The notes: generated by a model from the letters alone, not told the origin. Positions 27,108-36,730 are shown, numbered from the stretch's first letter. The stretch: DNA of 64,000 nt from Deltaproteobacteria bacterium (GCA_021737785.1 JAIPDI010000014.1:36521-100520); one strand, 5' to 3'. Translations and numbers: made by a program.

Positions 27108-28229
27108 TCATGGCTCAACTATTGAAGCGCCGATCATTTCCCCCATATGAACATACACCGATCCTTTATCAAGGGGGATGGAAAACTCCACACGATCCGG
27201 CTCGAACAAAAGGATGATGGCGGAACCACCGTAAGCAAAATGGCCCAATTCATCTCCTTTCTCAACAACATCACCTGCCTGTCGGATGAATTCAATCGAA
27301 CTGATCGTAAACATCCCCACGCTGACCATCCCCACCAAGCCAAAGTCATCCGTGTCAAATATAAAGTAGCCACGGCGATGTTCAAAGAAATAATCAACCC
27401 AGCCGCCGGTCATTCCATAATACAGCCCCGCAAGCTGGGCTTCAGAGATGATATCGCCTGTCACCGGAGAGTGGAAGCGGTGGTAATCGGTAGTTCCCAG
27501 CATACACAAAATCGCCTTGCCGCCAATAAAGGCTTCAGCCAGCTCATCTCCTCCGAGCAGTTCATCGACATGCAGGCTATCGCCTTTTGCCTCAATCCTG
27601 CTTTCCCCTGTCAACGAATCGGCTATCTTTATGACAGTCGAATCGGCTGGAGATATGAGAATGGCATTCTCTCCCGGCGCAGCAATGGGTCTCACGCCCT
27701 CCTTGAGGTTGCGCGTGAAAAAATCATTGAAGCTTTGGAACCCAGTTGCCGGGATGACGTAATCCTCAATGTTCACTTCAGGGTTGCTTGTCCAATAGGG
27801 GATCACACGGGCGGAGGCTTTACTGTCCATGAATTGCCCTCTTGCCATCATAAACTCATACACCCAATTCCTGAAAGGCGCTTCCAGAACAGCAGCCCGG
27901 CCAGCCGTCGAATCTGTAAATTCATAGAAGGCATCCATATACGTTCTGGCATCTGCCGGTGTCGGTTCAAAAACAAGCCATTCATCAAAAAAATCGTACA
28001 TATTCTGTATGGTCTTCCCGTACCAGAAGGAGCCTTGTTCTTGTTGATTCAACACGTCAATGACCTGCTCACGGAGGCCAGGATCTGAGTCGAAAACACT
28101 CACCAGGTCCTGGACAATTGGCGAGTGGTTGGAATCTTTGTTTTGACCGTCTGACCCATCGCATGACGCTATTAAAAAGACTCCCAATAAACACACCAAA
28201 CCCTTTATCGCAAACTTAATGGTTTTCAA
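27108..28229 (-). CDS. Lipoprotein phosphatidylserine decarboxylase homologue
   Basis: This is a 373-residue member of the phosphatidylserine decarboxylase family. It opens with a lipoprotein signal: LIASC with Cys23 as the lipidated residue, followed by Asp24. The pyruvoyl-generating site is the GGS at residues 334-336 in FAYGGSAIILLF, and the DYHRFHSPVTG motif holds the expected histidines. Canonical bacterial Psd is an inner-membrane enzyme without a lipobox. The N-terminal 150 residues resemble the extra domain of Psd-related proteins. Its true substrate could be phosphatidylserine or another amino-acid carboxylate. Confidence 0.82.
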   Translation of the reverse strand: MKTIKFAIKGLVCLLGVFLIASCDGSDGQNKDSNHSPIVQDLVSVFDSDPGLREQVIDVLNQQEQGSFWYGKTIQNMYDFFDEWLVFEPTPADARTYMDAFYEFTDSTAGRAAVLEAPFRNWVYEFMMARGQFMDSKASARVIPYWTSNPEVNIEDYVIPATGFQSFNDFFTRNLKEGVRPIAAPGENAILISPADSTVIKIADSLTGESRIEAKGDSLHVDELLGGDELAEAFIGGKAILCMLGTTDYHRFHSPVTGDIISEAQLAGLYYGMTGGWVDYFFEHRRGYFIFDTDDFGLVGMVSVGMFTISSIEFIRQAGDVVEKGDELGHFAYGGSAIILLFEPDRVEFSIPLDKGSVYVHMGEMIGASIVEP

Positions 28230-28392
28230 GATGATAGATTGCCTCCTTTACGTAACTGGTTATTTTCTATGCAGATCGGTAGGGTGAGGTGAATTTTCCA
28301 ACTTCTGGGGACGGATCATAGCCGATTTCGTCTTATGTTCCAACGATTGTGTGCCCATCGCCGTGGCTGGTGGGACGTACCCTTAACTTTCA

Positions 28393-28539
28393 TATCTATT
28401 ACCCTGAAAGCTGTTTGCCGAAGCGATCACTTCCCTGATCATTAAGTGATGTAACCCACCAGGTGCGTCACGTCTTGGTAATCCAGGCATACCCTATGTG
28501 TTTATCTCGTTCAAATATCGCTGTAAACTTAGAAACGTA
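28393..28539 (+). repeat. Direct repeat flanking toxin-antitoxin pair, copy 1
   Basis: About 147 bases match 29371-29518 in the same orientation, with many identical blocks such as GCGATCACTTCCCTGATCATTAA and TTTATCTCGTTCAAATATCGCTGT seen in part in both. The higBA pair lies between the copies. The rest of the 28230-28642 gap shows no gene. Confidence 0.75.
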
Positions 28540-28642
28540 AGGGATGTCCCGCAGCCACGCAGCCCTCGGGCAGTTAGCGACCACAATCACCTTTCAGCGG
28601 AAGCCGCAGGCTGAAGCTGATAGGTGCATTGTGATGTTCGCG

Positions 28643-28918
28643 TTATCCAACTTCAAGACGTAATTCTTTTCCAAGAGCATTGACGAATTTTTCCAAAGTA
28701 GAGAGTTTTATATCTTCTGCATGATTTTCAATTCTTGAGATAGCGGATTTTTTAGTATTCAATTTTACAGCGAGTTGTTCTTGTGTAAAACCCGCCTCTT
28801 CACGCGCCTGTTTCAATATTACGCCGATCTTGAATTGCTCGTATCCTGATTCAAAGTTCTCTGCGAACTTTGCATCCATAGACCTTCTTTTTTCTATATA
28901 TTTATTAAGATCACTCAT
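28643..28918 (-). CDS. HigA-type XRE antitoxin
   Basis: This is a 91-residue helix-turn-helix protein starting at 28918 with AGGAGG upstream. The HTH_3 domain (about residues 33-85) contains [21 protein letters not shown] and AISRIENHA. Such antitoxins bind the cognate RelE-like toxin and repress their own promoter. It overlaps the end of the toxin gene by eight bases, so toxin is encoded first, the HigB-HigA order. Confidence 0.9.
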   Translation of the reverse strand: MSDLNKYIEKRRSMDAKFAENFESGYEQFKIGVILKQAREEAGFTQEQLAVKLNTKKSAISRIENHAEDIKLSTLEKFVNALGKELRLEVG

Positions 28919-29264
28919 TTCTTTTCCTCCTGAAATATTCCCTTTTCCTCTCTTCAGCAATTTTGATGGCTTGCTTAGGTGTCTTTTGAGTCTTCTTTTG
29001 AAAGGCATGAGTCAAAACAACCAAATTAGGACCATCAAAAAAACCGATCAGGCGAAAAATATTTCGCCCTACGACAGCCCTAACTTCCCAGAGATCTTGA
29101 GTATTTACCATTTTCTTGAAATAAGTTGATGGCACTCGCTCAAGATCTTCTAAGAGCTTCAAAATCCAGGTTACTTTCCGCGCCTGCTTCGAAGAAAGGC
29201 TATCAAGAAAATCTTCAATGGGATTTTGACCTGATGCTGTCTTATAGAACAGTATTTTTCGCAT
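28911..29264 (-). CDS. HigB/RelE-family toxin
   Basis: The 117-residue basic protein matches the phage-derived Gp49-like/HigB group: [57 protein letters not shown], then [13 protein letters not shown]. These are ribosome-dependent mRNA interferases. The pair forms a type II toxin-antitoxin module, enclosed by long direct repeats at both sides. Confidence 0.9.
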   Translation of the reverse strand: MRKILFYKTASGQNPIEDFLDSLSSKQARKVTWILKLLEDLERVPSTYFKKMVNTQDLWEVRAVVGRNIFRLIGFFDGPNLVVLTHAFQKKTQKTPKQAIKIAEERKREYFRRKRNE

Positions 29265-29370
29265 CTTTTGTCATGTTAACACGCGGGTTAACTTTGTCAA
29301 GGTGGAAATTAAGGCAATCTTATGGAGTTGGCGGAGGTTGGTGGTACCTCCCCTAATTTTCCAAGTTTGA

Positions 29371-29518
29371 ATATCATTTATTCTGAAAACTGTTGGCCGG
29401 AGCGATCACTTCCCTGATCATTAAATGATGCAACCCAACCAGGTGCATCAAGTCTTGGTAACTTGGCATAACTTGTGAGTTTATCTCGTTCAAATATCGC
29501 TGTCAATTTAGAAACTTA
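29371..29518 (+). repeat. Direct repeat flanking toxin-antitoxin pair, copy 2
   Basis: This is the second copy of the unit at 28393-28539, in the same orientation and lying upstream of the toxin gene. It differs from the first copy at scattered positions, so the duplication is not recent or has decayed. Confidence 0.75.
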
Positions 29519-29585
29519 TGGGCTCTTGAAGCCCTCACTCGGAGAAAGGCATAAGAACATAGTCCGCATTCTTCCTTCGCAGCCC

Positions 29586-31121
29586 TCACGAAGCGTCATT
29601 CCGCTCAAACACGCCGCAGCCATCGTCTTCCAGCAGATCGATGGTCATCTGGGTTATGGAACCATCTGCCGCCTGCGCAAACCGGACAAACCCATCGGAA
29701 TCGTCTCCAAACAGGGGAACCGAATACACAAAGACATCCCTGTCCCAATGGGCAAGCGACAACGCGAAACGCGCCGGTCCCAGCAGGACCGTCAGCGACC
29801 CGTTTTCGGCGGTCACCGTCGCATCCTCATATACCGCATTTCTGTAGACCCCGGCATAGCGATGAAGGGCCAGGGCCGGGCTCACCGCGGCCGGCCGCCC
29901 GGGCGCCTCCGCAACGGCCCCGGCCCTGGCCTGGTTGAAGGCATCCAGGGCTTCCCGGCTGTGATCCTTCTTGGGGTTTCCGAAATAGAGATCGGCAAAG
30001 TACTGGGGCAGGGCCTCGGCAAGCTGGTTGGAGGCCTCATTGGTCAGGACGACCATGCCGATCCTGGGTCCGGGCCAGAAGGCCACCATGGAATGGTATC
30101 CGGTGGTCCCGCCGTTGTGCCAGACATAGGGGTACGGCCTGTCATCCACAAAGATCCACGACTGGCAGTAATAGGCGCCCCGCTCCTTCTTGGCATCGTA
30201 CCGGGCGACGGTCTTGGGCGAGTGCATAAAGTTCATGTTCTTCTCGCTCACCAGGCGCACCCCGTCCACCATCCCGTCATTTAAGTGGAGACGCAGCCAC
30301 TGGGTCATATCCATGACATTGGAATTGATGCCGCCGGCAGGGCCATACATATACGGCCAGTTGAGGTCTTTGGGGACTGGGGTCACCCTCCCCCCTTGCG
30401 TGTTATGGCCCGTGGCCACATCCTCTCCCTCCATGAGCCCATGCCTGTCGTACGAGCTGTGGGACATCTTAAGGGGAAGGAAGATCCGCTCCCGGATGCT
30501 CTCTTCCCATGATCTCCCTGTGGCGTTCTCCACCACCTCCGCGGCCACCAGAAACAGGTGATTCACATAGGCAAATTCCGAACGGAAACTGCTCACCGGC
30601 TTGATGAACGCCAACGACCCCTTGATGTGCTTTCGGTCGAATCCGAAAAAGGCCTGGGCATCGCCCGAATACGCCGGCAGACCGCTGTGCTGGGCCAGCA
30701 GGTCCTCGATCATGAATTCCCGGGTGACCCAGGGATCGTACATCCTGAAATCCGGCACATGATCGATGACCCGATCCTTCCATTCCGCCTTCCCTTCATC
30801 CACCAGCATGGCCACCAGGGCCGCGGTAAAGGCCTTGGTGGTGGAGCCGATCTGAAAGACCGTCTGAGACGTTACCGGATCACTGCGGCCCTCCTCCTTG
30901 ACCCCAAACCCTTTTGCGAAGATGACCGCATCGTTCTGCACGATGGCCACGGCCATGCCCGGGATGTGCCACGCCGTCATTTCCCTGCGGGCGTAGGCCT
31001 CAAAATCACCCAGCATCTCCTGTATTTGCCGGGCATCCGGGACTGCTCGTTCCTCTTGTGCAAGACCCGCCGCGGCCCCTATTAAGACAATTGCCAGGAC
31101 AAGGCCCCAAATCTTCTTCAT
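29586..31121 (-). CDS. Exported serine hydrolase, class C beta-lactamase family
   Basis: The 511-residue protein has a signal peptide (KIWGLVLAIVLIGAAAGLAQE), the active-site STTK at 93-96, YVN at 185-187 and an HNGGTTGYHS region serving as the third motif. A C-terminal DUF3471-like beta domain (about residues 400-505) follows the catalytic domain. Such enzymes cleave D-amino acid peptides, esters or lactams in the periplasm; the substrate is not predictable. It lies 80 bases downstream of the M20 peptidase on the same strand. Confidence 0.88.
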   Translation of the reverse strand: MKKIWGLVLAIVLIGAAAGLAQEERAVPDARQIQEMLGDFEAYARREMTAWHIPGMAVAIVQNDAVIFAKGFGVKEEGRSDPVTSQTVFQIGSTTKAFTAALVAMLVDEGKAEWKDRVIDHVPDFRMYDPWVTREFMIEDLLAQHSGLPAYSGDAQAFFGFDRKHIKGSLAFIKPVSSFRSEFAYVNHLFLVAAEVVENATGRSWEESIRERIFLPLKMSHSSYDRHGLMEGEDVATGHNTQGGRVTPVPKDLNWPYMYGPAGGINSNVMDMTQWLRLHLNDGMVDGVRLVSEKNMNFMHSPKTVARYDAKKERGAYYCQSWIFVDDRPYPYVWHNGGTTGYHSMVAFWPGPRIGMVVLTNEASNQLAEALPQYFADLYFGNPKKDHSREALDAFNQARAGAVAEAPGRPAAVSPALALHRYAGVYRNAVYEDATVTAENGSLTVLLGPARFALSLAHWDRDVFVYSVPLFGDDSDGFVRFAQAADGSITQMTIDLLEDDGCGVFERNDAS

Positions 31122-31201
31122 GACTCATCCCCTCCCCCGTTTACCCCCGGTTCCACTGTCCGCATAAGCCTCGCCCGGCATTCGGCAACCAGGAGACCGT
31201 T

Positions 31202-32362
31202 TCAGCTCAGAAGTCGCAGCGCGATCCAACAAAACATCTCCACACCCAAGGGCAAAACATCTTCGTTAAAATCAAACCGGGGACTGTGCAAAGGCGCGCA
31301 CCCCTCATACCCCGTACCCATAAAGAAAAAACACCCCTTTGATTGTTCCAGGTAAAAGGCCATGTCCTCGCCGCCCATGGTCGGTTCCGGTTCCACCACC
31401 TGTTGCGGCCCCACCACATTCCCGGCACATTCCCGAACCACCCGGGCCATGGATGGGTCATTGATAAGGGGCGGGATCCCCGGGCCATAGGTCAATTCAT
31501 AATCCGCGCCCATGGACCGGCACACCCCCCTGACAATGGTTTCAATGCGGCCCTGCCATGATTTCCATATCTTCCGGTCAAAGGTCCGGGTGGTGCCCCA
31601 TATCTCGGCACTGGCGGGGATCACGTTAAAGGCCGTACCTGCATGAAAACTCCCCACCGTGACCACGGTCGGCATCAAAGGATCCATCTGCCGGCTCACG
31701 ATCCGGTGGAGGGCATTGATCACCTGAACGCCCGTATCCAGGGCATCCACGCATTGATGGGGCATGGCCCCATGGCCCCCCTTCCCCTTGATAATGATCT
31801 CAAAACGGTCCATGGCCGCCATGAGGGGACCGGCCCTGACGCCGATGGTCCCCTGGGGCAGGTTGGGCCACAGGTGGCAGCCCACAGCATAGTCGACCCT
31901 GGGATCTTCCATCACACCCGCATCGATCATGGGCTTAGCCCCCCCGGGACCTTCCTCAGCCGGCTGAAACAGGAATTTGACGCGCCCTTTGAGCGTATGC
32001 TTGAACCTGTTGAGGATTCTTGCCGCGCCCAAGGCCATGGCCATGTGACCGTCGTGCCCGCACGCGTGCATGGCGTTTTCATGGGTCGAGGTAAACGGAA
32101 GTCCTGTCTCTTCCCTGACAGGGAGAGCGTCCATGTCCGCGCGGATCATGAGACAGGGGCCGGGGGACCCGGTCTCCATGAGGCCCACCACGCCTGACCG
32201 GGCAATCCCTGTTTGCACCGAAAGCCCTTCCGCCTTCAGGCACCGGGCCACATAGGCCGACGTCTTTTCCACTTGAAAGCCGATTTCAGGGATGCGGTGC
32301 AGGTCCCGGCGCACATCGATGATACGGGCTTTTTCTTCGCTTACAATCTGTTTTAAATCCAT
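31202..32362 (-). CDS. M20 family amidohydrolase
   Basis: This is a 386-residue zinc metallopeptidase of the hippurate hydrolase/IAA-amino-acid hydrolase group. The site is HACGHDGH at residues 99-106 with metal-binding Cys101, His103 and the PAEEGPGGA acidic pair after residue 130, plus a dimerisation domain in the middle (GKGGHGAMPHQ). It cleaves N-acyl amino acids. It probably shares a transcript with the serine hydrolase gene downstream. Confidence 0.92.
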   Translation of the reverse strand: MDLKQIVSEEKARIIDVRRDLHRIPEIGFQVEKTSAYVARCLKAEGLSVQTGIARSGVVGLMETGSPGPCLMIRADMDALPVREETGLPFTSTHENAMHACGHDGHMAMALGAARILNRFKHTLKGRVKFLFQPAEEGPGGAKPMIDAGVMEDPRVDYAVGCHLWPNLPQGTIGVRAGPLMAAMDRFEIIIKGKGGHGAMPHQCVDALDTGVQVINALHRIVSRQMDPLMPTVVTVGSFHAGTAFNVIPASAEIWGTTRTFDRKIWKSWQGRIETIVRGVCRSMGADYELTYGPGIPPLINDPSMARVVRECAGNVVGPQQVVEPEPTMGGEDMAFYLEQSKGCFFFMGTGYEGCAPLHSPRFDFNEDVLPLGVEMFCWIALRLLS

Positions 32363-32443
32363 GATAGCGTCTTAAAAATAGGGTAGTCTTCCTGCGGCTC
32401 CATAAACGGGAGCAACGGTCCATTACCGCTGCCCATATTCACA

Positions 32444-32647
32444 TCAGGCGGTGTAACGCCCCAGCAATCGGATTTGCTCCTGGGCCGATACGACGATCTC
32501 GTTCAGCAACTCCTCCACAGGCCTGATCTCTCTGATCATGCCGGCGGCGTCTCGAGCATGATCTGTCTCCCATGTCACTGTCATTCGCGATTGCAGCATC
32601 CTGTGTTTGACGTTGTTCCTTGCCATTCGGTTCCTTCTCTTTCTCAT
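32444..32647 (-). CDS. Small hypothetical protein
   Basis: The 67-residue frame has a basic start (MRKRRNRMARNNVKHR) and a helical acidic end (REIRPVEELLNEIVVSAQEQIRLLGRY). The frame lies 82 bases upstream of the M20 gene on the same strand. No domain is recognised. The composition of the second half looks coding, but a chance or remnant frame cannot be excluded. Confidence 0.35.
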   Translation of the reverse strand: MRKRRNRMARNNVKHRMLQSRMTVTWETDHARDAAGMIREIRPVEELLNEIVVSAQEQIRLLGRYTA

Positions 32648-33507
32648 CCGCCTCTATAAAAATCTACCTCGTTTCCTGGAAACTGCAGCCTTTCAGCCAT
32701 ATACTCCATTTTTCTCCCTGTCCCTGTTACAGGCACCACTCACAGGGCCACGGATCCCCTTTCCCGGTCTCCCCTCGTTTCTGATCCTCTTCTGATGGTT
32801 AACCCGTATACTCCCAGAAATTTCGTCTAAGATCATAACTCCTTTCCGCAGAGAGATATCCAGGAATCCGCCTGATTGTCAATCGAAATCAAGCCACGGC
32901 ATCATGAGTTCAATTCGATGCTTCCGCATTGAAGGACCTTGCAACAGGGCGCCGGGGATCTCCTGGCTGCATGGACATCTGACCATTTTTAATCTACAAC
33001 GCCACTTGCTACTCCGTCATTCCGGCGAAGGCCGGAATCCAGCCAGAGGGAGATGCAAGATGGCTTATTTTTGGTTCGGTGCTTATATAAGGGGTCCTGG
33101 ATACCGGTCGAAGATCCCGTACTTGCGGGATCACGTCCGGCATGACAGGATGCAAAATAGGGTGATCTCGGTAACATTCGTTGTAGGGTTAAGCTCGCTC
33201 GCCTTCCACGCCCCAGGCAGGCAATGGATTCGTTGTACATTGGTGCATATCAAAATTATAAAGGCAGAGTCCAGGAGGGGGACTCTGCCATGTCCTTTAC
33301 CTGATCGGCGAATTGCGCTAAATTACCTTTATAATAATATCTGACGAGCGTCTTGTGCCTGGTCGAGACAAGGAGGAGACCATGCCGGTCATAATGACTG
33401 CATAGGGATTCGGGCCCGGGCAGGTTGAAAATGCGTATCCCAACGACACCCATTTTGGTGCCGGAGGCCGGCAGGAAAACCGCAAAAAGGAAAAAGGAGC
33501 GTCACGC
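32648..33507. other. Gap of 860 bp with repeats
   Basis: No convincing gene is visible between the small frame and the dehydrogenase. The stretch contains the partial dispersed repeat at 33016-33148 and otherwise unassigned sequence. The last about 40 bases hold the AAAGGAG ribosome site of the next gene. Confidence 0.6.
33016..33148 (+). repeat. Partial relative of the 165-bp dispersed repeat
   Basis: It begins GTCATTCCGGCGAAGGCCGG and ends CCGGCATGAC, and holds ACCGGTCGAAGATCCCGTAC in common with the units at 620 and 19834. The middle part is different sequence, so it is a rearranged or chimeric copy. Confidence 0.6.
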
Positions 33508-34590
33508 ATGATACGAAAGGCCGTTTTTCCAGGCTGCTATTTGCAGGGAAAGGATATCCTCCGGAATCTCGGGGGGATTCAAGAAATTGTCAACAAAAGG
33601 GTCTTTATTCTCGCCACCAATGCGGCTGTGGGCAAAATCATTCCGGAGAACCTCCCTGCGTGGAAGGGGATATGCCATATCGCAATCGAAAAATTCGGCG
33701 GCGCGTGCACCTGGGATGAGATCAACAGGGTATTCAAGATAGCAGAGGATGGCGGCTATGATTTCATCATCGGCATGGGGGGTGGGAAGGCGATCGACAC
33801 GGCGAGGGTGGTTGCTGCCAAATTGGGGACCAGATATATCGCGGCGCCTACCATTGCCGCAACGGATGCGCCTACTGCAAGCGCTTGTGTTGTCTACAAT
33901 GACGAAGGCGCCATTGTGGACTATTTCTCCACAAGAAACCCCGATTATGTTTTGGTGGATACCAGGGTCATTGCCGAAGCCCCGGTCAGGTTCCTGGTTT
34001 CCGGAATGGGGGACGCCCTCGCAACCTGGTTTGAAGCGGATACCTGTGATCGCTCCTATTTCCGAAACGTGTGCGGAGGGTTTAATCTCAGGGCCATCAT
34101 GTCCCTGGCCCACGCGTGCTATCAGACCCTTTTGACCTACGGTGCAGATGCCAAAATCGCCTGTGAAAACAATCTGGTCAGCCCGGCCCTTGAATACATT
34201 GTGGAAGCCAATACCCTCCTCAGCGGGCTTGGCTTTGAATCCGGGGGTCTCTCAACCGCACACGGCATTCATGACTGTCTCTGCAATCTGAAAGGCACGC
34301 ACGCGTATTATCACGGCGAAAAGGTGGCCTTCGGGACCCTGGCCGGGCTATTTCTCGAGGCGAGGCCGCAGCACCTGATAGGCGAGGTGACCGCATTTTG
34401 CAGGTCCGTCGGCCTGCCGACCACACTGGCGCAGATCGGTCTTGAGGGCGTCACCGACAGCGAGCTGGGTACCGCCATTCGCCCGGTATTCGACAATAAA
34501 GACAGCTACCTCCATAACGTGAGAGTCAAGCTGACGTCTGAGGGGATCATAGAGGCCATCCGGATCGCGGACGCCTTCGGTCGCGGCTGA
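33508..34590 (+). CDS. gldA: Glycerol dehydrogenase family (GldA-like)
   Basis: This is a 360-residue NAD-dependent group III alcohol dehydrogenase. GGGKAIDTAR at residues 91-100 binds NAD, and the metal ligands fit Asp169, His252 and His269, at the usual GldA spacing. PTIAATDAPTSAS-like text (AATDAPTASACVVYN) is the GldA substrate loop. GGAGCG precedes the ATG. It stands alone between a repeat-rich gap and a non-coding stretch; the physiological substrate may be glycerol or another diol. Confidence 0.88.
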   Translation: MIRKAVFPGCYLQGKDILRNLGGIQEIVNKRVFILATNAAVGKIIPENLPAWKGICHIAIEKFGGACTWDEINRVFKIAEDGGYDFIIGMGGGKAIDTARVVAAKLGTRYIAAPTIAATDAPTASACVVYNDEGAIVDYFSTRNPDYVLVDTRVIAEAPVRFLVSGMGDALATWFEADTCDRSYFRNVCGGFNLRAIMSLAHACYQTLLTYGADAKIACENNLVSPALEYIVEANTLLSGLGFESGGLSTAHGIHDCLCNLKGTHAYYHGEKVAFGTLAGLFLEARPQHLIGEVTAFCRSVGLPTTLAQIGLEGVTDSELGTAIRPVFDNKDSYLHNVRVKLTSEGIIEAIRIADAFGRG

Positions 34591-35001
34591 GTCAACCTTT
34601 TTGATGCCCCAAGACCCGATGGTTGAATTTCTGTTGCAGCGCCGGATGGCCCGGGTCAACACATTTATGGCAGTCTTTGCCTCAGCTCTCTCCACGTTGT
34701 AAAAATGATGTCCTCGGTCGATAGAAACTCAATCGTCTCCGGATCGGCGAAAAGCTGCGCTTGCCATACCCGTTGCTGAAATGCCCTGCCCAATTCGAGA
34801 ATGATTTTGGCATTGTTCGATTAACCAGGAACCCGCACTATTGTCGTTTCATAGCCGTTATCTACGCCTTGCAGTATGACAGTTAAATCTCAGATAAGGA
34901 CACAATCGGGCAGAAGCCTGGCTTCGCCCCACCAGTCGCCGGGATTAAAAAGGTAGAGCCAATAAATGGTTCTACCTCCTGGGTTGAGAGTTTCGAGTAA
35001 A
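34591..35001. other. Gap with possible decayed minus-strand coding sequence
   Basis: On the minus strand a short readable stretch (peptide LELGRAFQQRVWQAQLFADP then ETIEFLSTEDIIFTTWRELR) is cut by stops. It may be the decayed end of a gene. No start, ribosome site or family is identified, and nothing else is seen here. Confidence 0.3.
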
Positions 35002-35520
35002 TTATTTTTCTTGCTTTTTCATCTTCATCATTTGTCTTTTCTTTTGAATCATCAATGTATCCTCATACATATCTTCAAATGCGGCCTTCATAATTTCATC
35101 AAACGTTGCTGATCTTCCGCCATGCTCTCTCATAAAATTGTCGGCCGCCGCCCTGGTTTCGAAAGCCCATTTTGCTCTCGCCGTCATGACACCCATCTTG
35201 TCTCCGCCAATTACCCAGAAAGCCCTATCGGCATCGATTTGCTTCTTGGTGTTGTAATCACCCACGGTAATTTTATTAACCGTTTTATCAATATGTAACG
35301 CCATGTCAATGGCGGCACAATGAACAGAGCAAAGTCCTTCCTTAGAGCCATCGCCATGCTCGATAATAACCCATGAATGGCCGTAATCCGCTCTCTTCAT
35401 GCCACAATACCTACATTCTTCGTCGGCAGAAAATGCGGTTTGAGAAAAAAAGAACAATGAGATCAAAATAGCTATCGAACAATACAGGGCTTTATGTCGA
35501 TTCCAAATCTTCCTTTCCAT
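35002..35520 (-). CDS. NosL-like copper-binding accessory protein
   Basis: This is a 172-residue exported protein with a signal peptide (IAILISLFFFSQTAFSADE). The mature start has CRYCGMK with Cys36, Cys39 and Met41, the NosL metal motif, and the later GVMTARAKWAFETRAAADNFMREHGG is the second family signature. NosL normally delivers copper to N2O reductase, but no nos genes are visible here. The unusual Met/Lys-rich tail (QKKRQMMKMKKQEK) may also bind metal. It may serve another copper or iron enzyme. Confidence 0.82.
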   Translation of the reverse strand: MERKIWNRHKALYCSIAILISLFFFSQTAFSADEECRYCGMKRADYGHSWVIIEHGDGSKEGLCSVHCAAIDMALHIDKTVNKITVGDYNTKKQIDADRAFWVIGGDKMGVMTARAKWAFETRAAADNFMREHGGRSATFDEIMKAAFEDMYEDTLMIQKKRQMMKMKKQEK

Positions 35521-35683
35521 TAAATGACCTCCTTTACCTTTTATTGGTTTAAATTTACTCTCAACTATTGATGTATGGTAAAATATATAGCCGAAAGGGC
35601 CTGGTGCGTCAATAGATATTGCGGCGCAAAATATTGGGGTCCGGTACGGTAACTGACAAACGGTTTTCCGCTAAGTGTGAACA

Positions 35684-35768
35684 GGACGTTCTTCACATTT
35701 CCACTTTATATAAGATCATAAAACTGTTCCCACTCAGCAAGCAAAATATGTAAATGTGAAGAACGTCC
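35684..35768. repeat. Palindromic element of 85 bp with 17-bp perfect arms
   Basis: GGACGTTCTTCACATTT at 35684-35700 is mirrored exactly at 35752-35768, with 51 bases between. The element has no reading frame. It could be a MITE-like or REP-type mobile unit, or could form a terminator-like hairpin. It sits in the gap between the NosL-like and the XRE-cupin genes, both on the minus strand. Confidence 0.75.
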
Positions 35769-35816
35769 CACAATCCCAAATATGGTCGATGTCTTGAAAC
35801 TTTATGACTTAAGACA

Positions 35817-36401
35817 TCATCCTTCCGCAGGTGGGGTATAAATGACCATAAAACACTTAGCTTCCTTATTTCCAACGGATTCCCCGAAATGGGGGAAACT
35901 GGAATCGAAATAGATGCAATCACCCTCTTCGAGGATGAATTCCTGGTTTCCGTGGAGAAACTTCATCGTTCCTTCAAGAACAAAAAGGATTTCTTCGCCT
36001 TCGTGTTGGGTAATCGTTTTCTTCTTCGGGTTGAGCGGAAGGGTCAGGATAAAGGGTTCCATCTTTTTATTTGGGAAGGTATGGGCAACGGCCTCATAAG
36101 CATACTCGAAAGCAGTGCCTTTCCTGGGGATTAAAGGCCTTTCCCCTTTTCTCACAATGGAGATGGAGGTTTCCTGTTCCTCTTCCCCCACAAGGAATGA
36201 GATTGTAATCCCAAGGACACGGGCGATGATTCCCAGTGTGGCAAGTGGAGGGGATTTTTCGGATTTCTCTATTCTCGAAAGGTAGCCTTTTGTAAAGCCG
36301 GTTTGGTTAGCCAGCTGTTCGAGAGTGAATTTCTTGCTGATTCGAGAAGCCTTGATTCTCTTACCGATTTCTGATTCAACGAATAGAGATGTTTTATTCA
36401 T
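35817..36401 (-). CDS. XRE-cupin transcriptional regulator
   Basis: The 194-residue protein has an N-terminal HTH (RIKASRISKKFTLEQLANQ, then TGFTKGYLSRIEKSEKSPP) and a C-terminal cupin domain (QHEGEEILFVLEGTMKFLHG, then EGDCIYFDSSFPHFGES) that probably senses a small ligand. Members of this group control amine, amino acid or carboxylate catabolism. An in-frame GTG at 36413 could add four residues. Targets are unknown; the neighbouring liv-BKACE operon, whose own regulator is decayed, is one candidate. Confidence 0.88.
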   Translation of the reverse strand: MNKTSLFVESEIGKRIKASRISKKFTLEQLANQTGFTKGYLSRIEKSEKSPPLATLGIIARVLGITISFLVGEEEQETSISIVRKGERPLIPRKGTAFEYAYEAVAHTFPNKKMEPFILTLPLNPKKKTITQHEGEEILFVLEGTMKFLHGNQEFILEEGDCIYFDSSFPHFGESVGNKEAKCFMVIYTPPAEG

Positions 36402-36413
36402 AATTGTGTGCAC

Positions 36414-36730
36414 GATTAATCAATATAATTAAAATAACGTTAGAAACGGCATGTTAAACCATTGGAAGAATGCAATTCAGCGACTTTGTTGCATATTCGT
36501 AAACTTTTGTCAAGGGCTATTTGGATGGACTTTCCTTATTTTTTTCGCGCAGTTATCTTAAAGATACGGAGATATGAGAGTGAAAATTCCTGGACTACAG
36601 CGACGGTAAGAGGAAAGCCGTCAAAATGCTCAGGAGTCATTGCCAGGGGGCTGCCCAAGCCTAAGCGGCGACTGTTGAAAGAGATGAATCTACGATACAC
36701 AGGCTGCCAAGGGCATCAAATTCTTCCAGA
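36414..36730. other. Gap without convincing gene
   Basis: The 317 bases between the XRE-cupin start and the end of the BKACE gene contain only frames without family resemblance or ribosome sites. The start-proximal part is AT-rich and could hold the regulator's promoter. Confidence 0.5.
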
